From Candidatus Heimdallarchaeota archaeon (lineage in GTDB: Archaea; Asgardarchaeota; Heimdallarchaeia; JABLTI01): DNA of 64,000 nt. Below, piece by piece: positions 18,498-25,546 of this stretch (positions are counted from its first letter, which is position 1; the number at the start of each line of letters is the position of its first letter). Below the pieces are notes generated by a model, which saw only the letters and a list, made by a program, of their open reading frames with translations, was not told where the DNA came from and ran no database searches. The translations under genes and the position numbers were made by a program. The stretch covers positions 50,780 to 114,779 of the forward strand of contig JABCTZ010000025.1 in the NCBI GenBank assembly GCA_018238155.1. Reading direction: 5' to 3'.

Positions 18498-18815
18498 TTA
18501 CTCTTCAATCCTTTCCAAATAAAACACTACGGGTTTCAATCCATCTGAACAACAAGAGTATTTTGTTCCTGTTAAATCTCCATCCGCAAATGTACCACCC
18601 ATTGTTAAAACAGCTACGTCACGATAAATATCAATCCATGCCCATTTACAGAAACCTTCAGGCATCTCAAGTTCATCACCAACAATGAACTCTTGTCCTT
18701 CTTTAACATGGACACAATCTTTCACTACAAAACCATTTGTGAATTTGAAATCATACCCCAAAACATCTTTTGAAGTAAATTTTTTTTGTACAGTTATTTT
18801 TATTTTTGGTTTCAA
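18498..18815 (-). CDS. TIGR04076 family protein
   Basis: A 105-residue small cysteine-containing protein. The layout KIKITVQKKF...VKEGQEFIVGDELEMPEGFCKWAWIDIYRDVAVLTMGG...YSCCSDGLKPVVFYLER fits the TIGR04076 family: a G-D/E-F segment, a PEG-x-C-x-W-A segment, a C near the DG turn and a final beta strand before ER. The function is not known for the family; the conserved cysteines suggest metal or redox chemistry. A truncated homologue sits immediately upstream (18831-19078), and a third member is in the AOR operon (52621-52893). The start is taken at the ATG that follows GGTGTT. Confidence 0.72.
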   Translation of the reverse strand: MKPKIKITVQKKFTSKDVLGYDFKFTNGFVVKDCVHVKEGQEFIVGDELEMPEGFCKWAWIDIYRDVAVLTMGGTFADGDLTGTKYSCCSDGLKPVVFYLERIEE

Positions 18816-18830
18816 TTTGTAACACCTTTT

Positions 18831-19078
18831 TTAATTTTCATTTTCTATTCTTTGTATTTTAAAATAAACAGGTCTTATGCCATCATGACATACACCATAA
18901 AGGGTATCTTTAGTTGTCCAGTCATCATGCCCACGACCCAATTTCAATACATCTACGAATTTGCTGATCGAGTAGAATGCAAATTGGCAGAATTTTTCGG
19001 GTTTTTCACCCCATTTATTCACAATAAATTCATCGCCTTCAGTAAAAAATGGACACTTGGGTATTTCTTCTCCTGATT
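18831..19078 (-). pseudogene. TIGR04076 family protein, 5'-truncated
   Basis: Recognisable family sequence covers CPFFTEGDEFIVNKWGEKPEKFCQFAFYSI...LKLGRG...YGVCHDGIRPVYFKIQR, matching the intact neighbour. The first 20-25 residues of the family (the MKxKITV strand) are missing. Upstream the frame stays open to 19199, but that part overlaps the helix-turn-helix remnant on the other strand and looks unlike the family. Two genes appear to have lost their facing 5' ends at about 19075. It could still be made from an upstream ATG as an abnormal protein. Confidence 0.5.
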
Positions 19079-19717
19079 CAAGGATGAAATTTTTAAAGCT
19101 TTGAGAGAAAAAAAACATATGACTTCTAAGGAAATGCATGAACTTTACATTGATGAAGAAACAAAGAAGCACACATATATAATTAAGACCATTTATCACT
19201 ATTTAGACAAACTGAAGATGTAGGATTAATACAAATAGCTGGTCATAGAATTACAGAAGGTCAAAGATTAACTGAAAAATTGTATGCGAGGACAGCAAAC
19301 ATCTTATTTAAAGCTGAGAAAGACAAAGTTCATCTTGAAGTAATTAAATACCGAAAAGAAAGAATGAGAGATGTTTATACTTTCTTAGAACAAGTTAAGG
19401 GAAAACTTGCTATCGAATACAAGGATTTCGAGTATTTAATATTAACTAAAATGGATTTAGAGTTCCAAATGAATAAATCTCTTACTGCTAAAATTCCAAA
19501 AGAGAAGAAATTAGCAAAATTGTTTAGCTCTGTTGATATTAATGCTGTAAACTATATTAACGATACAACTGCAATGATCCTTGTAATGAGTAAACATCCT
19601 GAATTAATAGAGAAAATCCAAAGGATATTCCCAGAAGAAAAAAAAGAAGTAGTTGTTTATTTAGTTGAATTATTGGTTCAAATTATTGTTTGTGAAATAA
19701 TATATTACAAAAGGTAA
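19072..19717 (+). pseudogene. Winged-helix regulator, decayed (two frameshifts)
   Basis: Joining three frames gives PDSRMKFLK / ALREKKHMTSKEMHELYI...TIYHYLDKL / EDVGLIQIAGHRITEGQRLTEKLYARTANIL and a helical C-terminal half. This is an archaeal ArsR-like winged helix in which the recognition helix and wing are clear. Frame changes lie near 19097 and near 19213. No start codon or promoter is visible, because the 5' end runs into the truncated TIGR04076 gene. The pattern IYxYLxKL...GxRIT...ETLYxRTAxV/I is shared with the intact regulators at 44668 and 46047. The end overlaps the HxlR gene by 48 bases, tail to tail. Confidence 0.65.
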
Positions 19718-20128
19718 TAACGAATGATGAAGACCTTCACCGAATTTAGTGAGTGAATATTTAACACGCACAGGTGAAAAATCATCCTCAACCTCTCTAA
19801 TGATTATATTCAATTCAAGTAATTCTTTTAATCGTTCTGATAATGTTTTCGAAGATATTTTTCCAACATGCTTCTTAATTTCATTGAAGTAAAGATAGTT
19901 ATGAAAAGCTAAAGCATTAACAATATTGAGCATCCATTTTTTTTGAATTAGATTAAAAATGTCTTTCATTAAATGACGTTCTAGATCTTCATGATCAAGA
20001 ATATCATTGAATAAATCAGTATGTCTCTCTACACCTACCTCTGCAGCATCAAAGATTTGATCAATTAAACCGACCATATCTTTCCAGATTACTCTAAATT
20101 GTTCTCTGTCAAACTTCTTTTCAGTCAT
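19670..20128 (-). CDS. HxlR-type winged-helix regulator
   Basis: A 152-residue protein. An N-terminal helical extension (about 1-60) is followed by the HxlR/DUF24 winged helix: FNLIQKKWMLNIVNALAF, then FNEIKKHVGKISSKTLSERLKELLELNII, and the wing VRVKYSLTKFGEGL. Such dimers usually repress a divergent neighbour and respond to redox or small electrophiles. No conserved cysteine is seen at the N-terminus, so the signal is unknown. The gene is divergent from a membrane protein at 20216. Two matching 18-base palindromes lie in the 87 bases between them (20144-20180). Confidence 0.85.
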   Translation of the reverse strand: MTEKKFDREQFRVIWKDMVGLIDQIFDAAEVGVERHTDLFNDILDHEDLERHLMKDIFNLIQKKWMLNIVNALAFHNYLYFNEIKKHVGKISSKTLSERLKELLELNIIIREVEDDFSPVRVKYSLTKFGEGLHHSLLPFVIYYFTNNNLNQ

Positions 20129-20143
20129 TTACTCACCATAGTA

Positions 20144-20180
20144 GGTTTCTAATCAGAAACCGAGTTTCTAAGGAGAAACT
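20144..20180. promoter_or_regulatory. Twin palindromic operators of the HxlR regulator
   Basis: Two perfect palindromes in tandem: GGTTTCT-AATC-AGAAACC (20144-20161) and AGTTTCT-AAGG-AGAAACT (20163-20180), centres 19 bases apart. They sit between the regulator start (20128) and the TATA element of the membrane protein gene, as expected for a repressor or activator of both directions. Confidence 0.75.
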
Positions 20181-20185
20181 TTTCA

Positions 20186-20194
20186 GCTTATATA
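20186..20194 (+). promoter_or_regulatory. TATA element of the 20216 gene
   Basis: GCTTATATAC lies about 26 bases before ATG 20216, directly after the second operator. This spacing implies a leaderless transcript and argues against the upstream TTG at 20204. Confidence 0.55.
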
Positions 20195-20215
20195 CAAAAG
20201 AGATTGATTTTAAAC

Positions 20216-20944
20216 ATGATGATTAAAATGATTGCAACAGAAGATTGGTGGAACGTATTAATTAATTTCAATGAATCCATAATGCCTTTTCAATTTATTT
20301 GGGCAGGGATTGCTCTAATATTGACGATTTGGTTTTTCATTAAACCCGGAAAAATAACTAACATATTGTTAAAAGTATATTTTATGCTCAGTTTTGCTTT
20401 TATTTCAATTATGTTTTTTGCTATTAAAGGGCAAGAATTACCTGCTTTTGTCGGACAAACTATTTGTTTTGGTAGTCTAGCAATTTTATTTGCTTTAGAT
20501 TTGAAATTGAACAAACTTCAATTTATTATGCCTGAAAAATTGATCCCTAAAATAGTAATGATGATTTCTACAGTACTGGTTTTTCTATATCCTGTTGTTG
20601 GAATGTTATCAGGGCATGTATATCCTAGAATGATCATTCTTGGTACTTTTCCTTGTCCAACAGTTGCTTTAGCAATAATTTTTACCACAGCAAGTTTATC
20701 AAAAATAGAAATTAAATGGCAAAGTATTGGTTTATTTGCAATATGGCTACTACTGTTAATTTGGGCAATACCTTTTCCAATTGCTATTCAAATACCACAG
20801 TTTGGTGCTTATGAAGATATCATTATGTTACTTATAGGCATATATGGATTAACCATGCTAATTGTGACTGTTATAAAAAAGAGCATAGAAATACGAAAAG
20901 AAAAACAATTACTAGATTCAGAAGGAATTACTATAAAAAGCTAA
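20216..20944 (+). CDS. Polytopic membrane protein (DUF6064-like)
   Basis: About 242 residues with six or seven membrane helices. The N-terminal segment WWNVLINFNESIMPFQFIW, followed by strings of TM helices and a conserved-looking GTFPCPTVALAIIFT segment, resembles the DUF6064 family (typically Y/F-N-x-A/S-x-x-P...Q at the start). The function of that family is unknown. It is controlled with the divergent HxlR regulator through the twin operators. The start is chosen at ATG 20216 because of the TATA spacing; two further ATGs follow in frame. The C-terminus is a short charged tail. Confidence 0.68.
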   Translation: MMIKMIATEDWWNVLINFNESIMPFQFIWAGIALILTIWFFIKPGKITNILLKVYFMLSFAFISIMFFAIKGQELPAFVGQTICFGSLAILFALDLKLNKLQFIMPEKLIPKIVMMISTVLVFLYPVVGMLSGHVYPRMIILGTFPCPTVALAIIFTTASLSKIEIKWQSIGLFAIWLLLLIWAIPFPIAIQIPQFGAYEDIIMLLIGIYGLTMLIVTVIKKSIEIRKEKQLLDSEGITIKS

Positions 20945-21117
20945 TAATTCCTTTAGCATTTTTTTACTAGAACATTTTAGCTGAAAGAATGATATAATTT
21001 GAAACTTTTAGTTTAGTTCAAGATAGAAATGAATGTATGCTTTTTGAAAATTATTTTCGACTTCATTCTAATTTTTATTGAATCAAAAAACAGACAAAAT
21101 TCAAATAATAAAAAAAA

Positions 21118-21138
21118 TTGGAATTGTTGATATTCCAA
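21118..21138 (-). terminator. Terminator of V4R operon
   Basis: TTGGAAT-TGTTGAT-ATTCCAA, a perfect seven-base stem, followed on the minus strand by TTTTTTTATTATT, 16 bases after the V4R stop codon. Confidence 0.65.
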
Positions 21139-21154
21139 TAAGGTTTCACAATAA

Positions 21155-21901
21155 CTAAGCAAATTTTTGAAGCATTTCTTTTACTTTGCTCTCTAATTTA
21201 TCTTTATGAGTCATAACGAAGCGACATTCTTTGTCACCTTTTGCTCGACAAGAAATTTCTTTTGCATCAAGTTCTATTCCAAAGCTTTCGCTACACCAAC
21301 CAGAAGAATAACCTGCATTCATAACACAGACAGGAATTGGAGATTTCGGACCTTTCAAGACAATAAAAGAATCTGCTTCAAAAGATCTTGGATGTGTATA
21401 CATCAAAAAGTAATCTTCATCAGGACTTGGTTTTGAATCAGCATCAATATCTACATTTGCCCAACCTGTAAAAGCAAAATGTACAGGACCTGCCGATAGT
21501 TTTTCTATAGGGTTATCTAACCCCATTGAGAAATGGAATTTTCGAGCATCAGCTTGACCTAGAGCTTTAGCAAGATTATAAATCACATTAATTATATGAG
21601 GATCATTCAGTCCTTCTTCTAAATCCATCATCTCAGCCAATGCTTCTGGAAAACTTATTCTCATAGATGCCGCTCTAACAAGTATATATCGTTCACCACC
21701 AATGAGAATTCGCCCATTTGCTGGATCCCAGTTCATAGTTTCAAAATATTTTGAAACTTTTTTTTCAGCAGCAAGGAATAACGGTTTCATCTCTTTAGGT
21801 GCTTTTACAGATTGAATTTCTCCTTCCTTAAATGGAAATGAGGGTTTTGCCGCTTCAATTTGATCATCTTCTTTTTTTTTTCTAAACCATCGCATCATCA
21901 T
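21155..21901 (-). CDS. V4R-domain protein
   Basis: A 248-residue protein. A charged N-terminus (MMMRWFRKKKEDD) is followed by a V4R (4-vinyl reductase) small-ligand domain over about 60-240. The end GWCSESFGIELDAKEISCRAKGDKECRFVM carries the typical pattern of a cysteine at the G-W-C turn and C-x-A-K-G-D-x-x-C-x-F, which in related proteins binds metal or ligand. In bacteria V4R domains sense aromatics or support bacteriochlorophyll reduction; in archaea they are mostly of unknown role. A GAGGA sequence precedes ATG 21901. It lies 13 bases after the longin-like gene and is co-transcribed with it. Confidence 0.85.
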   Translation of the reverse strand: MMMRWFRKKKEDDQIEAAKPSFPFKEGEIQSVKAPKEMKPLFLAAEKKVSKYFETMNWDPANGRILIGGERYILVRAASMRISFPEALAEMMDLEEGLNDPHIINVIYNLAKALGQADARKFHFSMGLDNPIEKLSAGPVHFAFTGWANVDIDADSKPSPDEDYFLMYTHPRSFEADSFIVLKGPKSPIPVCVMNAGYSSGWCSESFGIELDAKEISCRAKGDKECRFVMTHKDKLESKVKEMLQKFA

Positions 21902-21914
21902 TTTTTTCCTCGTA

Positions 21915-22613
21915 TCAATTATAGGGTGATTTTAATTTACTAAACATATTTTTCATATCTGTAACCTCTATCTCTTGATCTTTATATCCCAAGATGTTGA
22001 ATTTTGAATCTAAATAAACAGTAAAAGCATGTTCGCAGATTTCATGCTCAAATATTTGATGTTCTATGAATTTTAATCCTTTAGCTACCGTGGGAATTTC
22101 GATTTCCTTCTTCTTAGAACAAAATGGACAAATTATTCTGATATAATCCTTTCCTTTGGGAGTTTTTTGATTCTTTTTGCTAAAGAGTTTTGAACGTATA
22201 ATATCATATTTCTCTGAAATAACTAGTGGAAATTTACTTGTTTGAATGTGTTCAAGCTTTATAGTTGCACTTATGCTTTTTAGAGATCGGGCTAATGTAG
22301 TTGCATTCTCGTATACTAATGCTCGGTTTTTCAATTCGAATGCAGTTATTATCGAGCATTGCCTGAATCCACCGCGAGCTTTCGAATCTTTAATTGGAAA
22401 TAAGTAAGCCATTGTGATAATCTTCTCTTTAAGAAAGGGTATAATAGATTCTCCACGAAGATTTTCTTCTTTACTGTCTGAACTAAATGACAAAACACCA
22501 AGCATAACTTTCATAGTCAATTTCTTACTTAGCGTTTCACTAAGATTTATGTTATAAACTGGGATTGGACCAACCTTTTCATCTAATACACCTACACACA
22601 TGCCTTGAATCAA
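21915..22613 (-). CDS. Longin/roadblock-like protein with zinc site (Asgard-type)
   Basis: A 232-residue protein. The N-terminal 130 residues (CVGVLDEKVGPIPVYN, VMLGVLSFSS, ITMAYLFPI, CSIITAF) have the beta-beta-alpha plan of a longin or profilin-like domain. The C-terminal part has CPFCSKKKEIEIP and then HEICEHAFTVYLDSKFNILGY, giving a C-x2-C ... H-x-x-C-x-H zinc site. This combination is one I associate with Asgard archaea, where longin and roadblock proteins accompany small GTPases. No GTPase is in this window. The start is TTG 22613 or ATG 22601. The V4R gene follows after 13 bases. Confidence 0.7.
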   Translation of the reverse strand: MIQGMCVGVLDEKVGPIPVYNINLSETLSKKLTMKVMLGVLSFSSDSKEENLRGESIIPFLKEKIITMAYLFPIKDSKARGGFRQCSIITAFELKNRALVYENATTLARSLKSISATIKLEHIQTSKFPLVISEKYDIIRSKLFSKKNQKTPKGKDYIRIICPFCSKKKEIEIPTVAKGLKFIEHQIFEHEICEHAFTVYLDSKFNILGYKDQEIEVTDMKNMFSKLKSPYN

Positions 22614-22860
22614 TAAAGATCACCAATAGGAATATATCTTCTTTTATTATTTATTGCATTTAACCTAGCAAGTTATAAGGTTTCTTCTGCTACATATTTA
22701 TAAGAAGTGTTTTTTAAAAAGAATTCTCTTCAAAAAAGAAAACTCTTAAATTGGGCTCTTAGTTTTGATTTTGTTTTTCCAGAGAAGTGTTCCTAAAAGT
22801 AGAACAGATTTAATTAATTAATTGAAATTGTTAAGGTTAGTGAAACAAAATCAACAAATT

Positions 22861-25056
22861 CTAATTATTTGCAGACACACTTGATGTAAATAGATTTTTT
22901 ACAAAAAACACTAAGTTTTGTTCTGTCAAAGGATCGACTGATTCTCCTTTCTGACTTTGTTCTAGTATCGTATTCCATAATTCAGGTAATTGGTTTTGAA
23001 GAGAAGTAATTATGGTCTCTAATTTTTCAAGAGCAGTATATGATTGTCCATCAAAGACATAGCAAAAACTCAAATCATTAAATGATTTCAGAATAACAAG
23101 AAGATCACGATACAAAATTCTTTGCAATGGTTTTTTACCTTTAGGTGTATCTTTAAGTATATTTGAAATTGATAAAGTAAATTCTTCAATAATCATATCA
23201 TTATGCTTTATTTTTTCTTGTAAGAAAGTTTGATGGTAGATTGGAATTCCCGTAGGATTGAATATGATTAGCATAACGGGTTTTTCTACTGGTAAATCTT
23301 CAGCGTCAATGTAATTTTGCTTAATCTTTTTAATAATATTTTCAAACCCACTCCTTTCTACACGGTTTGCTAAGGAAAGGTCTTTCTTTGTTGTTAATTC
23401 AATAGCTTGTGAATCTCTTAACATTATATCAAATTCATTTGAGATGGTCATTGCTAGTCTTTTGAACCCTTTTTCTTCCGCTATTTGTTGAGCTTGAGTA
23501 AACATATGGTGAGCTTTAACAATATCTAACTCAATTAATGCAAGATAAGCTAATAACCAATTAGCTTGTGCGATAAGCCATAATGATTCTTGTTTACTTG
23601 CCATCTCATAAAGTAGATACAAATATTTTTTCATTTCAGTGAAAGATTCTTCATTGCTGTTCTTTCGAATCTGATTTAATAATATATCACATAGATTTAG
23701 CAGAACATCACCATAAATTTCAATGTTGATTATTTTTTCTTCAGCTATCTGCTTTAGTATATTCAATGCTCTTTCTAAATCTTGTTCATTTCTTTTGAAT
23801 TTTAAAACCAAGGCTTCTGCTACTCTTGACCAAAGATTAATGTTATCATTCGTTTTCTTTTTGTTTAGTTTTTGTAGTTGCTTCAAATATTGTTGAGCAT
23901 TTTCTAAATCATTATCAAAGATTGAAACTGATATAATATTATATAATATCATTCCTATAGAATTTTCAACGTTCAATTTCTTCGTAATCTCTAATGCCTT
24001 ATAGAAATACACAAAAGCTAAATCATAGTCTCCTTTTTGTGAATAAACAGAACCCAATCTATCCAAATGATAAGCAACATTTCGTTTAATGTCTAATTCT
24101 TCAAAAATCCTTAAACTATAATCAAAGGATGCTAAAGATAAATCAAGATTACCACGTAACCTATGAATCAAAGCAATATTAGATACTAAAGAACCAATCA
24201 ATCCTTTATTATCTATTTCTTTGAAGAAATCTAGTGATTTGTTTAGAAATTTCAATGCAGAACTAAACTCTCCAGATAAATAGTATATCAAACCTTGAAG
24301 AAGATTAACTTGCCCTAAGAGATTTTTATTTTCGGTATTTTTAAGAATCTTGAAGACTTTATCAATATACAAAGAAGCCTCTTTTAATTCAGAATTTCTT
24401 AAGAAAGTATTTGAAAATCCTAAAAGAGTTCCACTAAGAACTTCTCTATTTCCAATCTTTTCTTGAATCTTTATAGCATCAAGAATAATTGACCTGCCAT
24501 CCTTGTCACCTTTCACAAAAGAGGCATAGCCAAGTCTAAACAATACTTCAGCAATTTTTTCTTCATTACCTTGTTGCTGAAAAAAGGTCAAACTTTTTTG
24601 AAAGTTTTCAATAGCCTTGTCCATTTCATTTCTTCGCATTTGAAAGAGACCAACTAATTTATTATACTCAGCTCTTCGTTTCTGGCTAGCTATTCCCGTC
24701 TTTTCATGTATTGTTTCTAGTTGTTCCTCAATTTGCTTAAGAATTGAAGCAAATTCCCCTGTTTGTCCCAATTCATTTTTGACTTCCCCTTCTATTTGTA
24801 ATGAATCAATAATTAGTAAACTATCATCCAGTACTTCACTTAAGATCAAAGATTTATTTGCCAATGTTAGACATGTTGTATAATCTGCAATATAAAAGTG
24901 AATCTTTGACTTTCTTAGTAACAACTCTATTTGAAAAGGGGTACCCATATCACTTTCGCTTAGATATTCATCAATGATTTCTAATCCTTCTCGATAATTT
25001 CCTTTTGTAAGCAACTTATCTATTTCTTCTAATTTAGCTGATTCTTTTTTAAACAA
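22861..25056 (-). CDS. TPR protein with longin-like C-terminal domain (copy 1)
   Basis: A 731-residue cytoplasmic protein. Residues about 10-570 are a chain of tetratricopeptide repeats of about 40 residues (for example IGSLVSNIALIHRLRGNLDLSLASF and HLDRLGSVYSQKGDYDLA), a protein-binding superhelix. The last 138 residues, from VMLIIFNPTGIPIYHQTF to the SFCYVFDGQSYTALEKL strand-helix, look like a longin/roadblock module rather than a TPR. A partner-scaffold role in small-GTPase or membrane biology is possible (inference). The TTG 25056 start is supported because it aligns residue for residue with the TTG of copy 2. A BRE/TATA element lies about 92 bases upstream. Confidence 0.85.
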   Translation of the reverse strand: MFKKESAKLEEIDKLLTKGNYREGLEIIDEYLSESDMGTPFQIELLLRKSKIHFYIADYTTCLTLANKSLILSEVLDDSLLIIDSLQIEGEVKNELGQTGEFASILKQIEEQLETIHEKTGIASQKRRAEYNKLVGLFQMRRNEMDKAIENFQKSLTFFQQQGNEEKIAEVLFRLGYASFVKGDKDGRSIILDAIKIQEKIGNREVLSGTLLGFSNTFLRNSELKEASLYIDKVFKILKNTENKNLLGQVNLLQGLIYYLSGEFSSALKFLNKSLDFFKEIDNKGLIGSLVSNIALIHRLRGNLDLSLASFDYSLRIFEELDIKRNVAYHLDRLGSVYSQKGDYDLAFVYFYKALEITKKLNVENSIGMILYNIISVSIFDNDLENAQQYLKQLQKLNKKKTNDNINLWSRVAEALVLKFKRNEQDLERALNILKQIAEEKIINIEIYGDVLLNLCDILLNQIRKNSNEESFTEMKKYLYLLYEMASKQESLWLIAQANWLLAYLALIELDIVKAHHMFTQAQQIAEEKGFKRLAMTISNEFDIMLRDSQAIELTTKKDLSLANRVERSGFENIIKKIKQNYIDAEDLPVEKPVMLIIFNPTGIPIYHQTFLQEKIKHNDMIIEEFTLSISNILKDTPKGKKPLQRILYRDLLVILKSFNDLSFCYVFDGQSYTALEKLETIITSLQNQLPELWNTILEQSQKGESVDPLTEQNLVFFVKNLFTSSVSANN

Positions 25057-25141
25057 AGTTAGAACACATCTTTGATGATTTTAGGATTAAATTCTTCTAA
25101 ATCGGCAAATCTATTTTAAATTATTAAGATATAACAATCAA

Positions 25142-25155
25142 TTTTTTATAAAAAG
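25142..25155 (-). promoter_or_regulatory. Promoter of TPR copy 1
   Basis: TTTTTTATAAAAAG, with minus-strand CCAAATTCTTTTTATAAAAAA, matches the element before copy 2 (27823-27835). A purine-rich BRE-like part precedes TTATAAAA. Both lie about 90 bases before their start codons. Confidence 0.5.
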
Positions 25156-25320
25156 AATTTGGTTTGTTAAAATAAGTCAAATTTCTTAAAAGATCTTAAC
25201 ATTCAAACACTTTTTTTGGTAATCATAAAATAAAATAAGTAAAGATAGAATGGAAGAATTTTTCAGATTGTTTTATTCATTCCTCAATAAAAAAAATGCT
25301 AATTAGTTGTCTATGATCCA

Positions 25321-25500
25321 GTCAATGTTGTAAAATGTACAATCAGAAATGTAAAGACACTACAATCAGCAGGTATGAAAAGGTTATCCGAAATCTTTAT
25401 TGAAAATCTCTCGAATAATGCAGCAATACCATCATACCAAACGAGTGATAAAAATCTTAGATATAAAACAAGAAAATACATGTGAAAAACTATGAAATTG
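25321..25500 (-). pseudogene. Partial copy of dolichol-kinase-like gene, internally deleted
   Basis: The stretch matches the 3' half of the 28092-28981 gene at the base level: GTAAAATG, then TAGAAATG/CAGAAATGTAAAGACACTACAA, then ATTGAAAAT.TCTCGAATAA. It jumps at GCAGCAAT (25420-25427) to ACCATCATACCAAACGAGTG. In the longer copy the same GCAGCAAT occurs at 28201 and 28402, so 201 bases were lost between short direct repeats. No start codon or usable frame remains. It fills most of the 490-base gap between the two TPR genes; the rest of that gap shows only the TPR promoter. Confidence 0.75.
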
Positions 25501-25546
25501 ATTATTTAGATAACAGAAATGAATCATAAATAAGAAACTATCAAAT

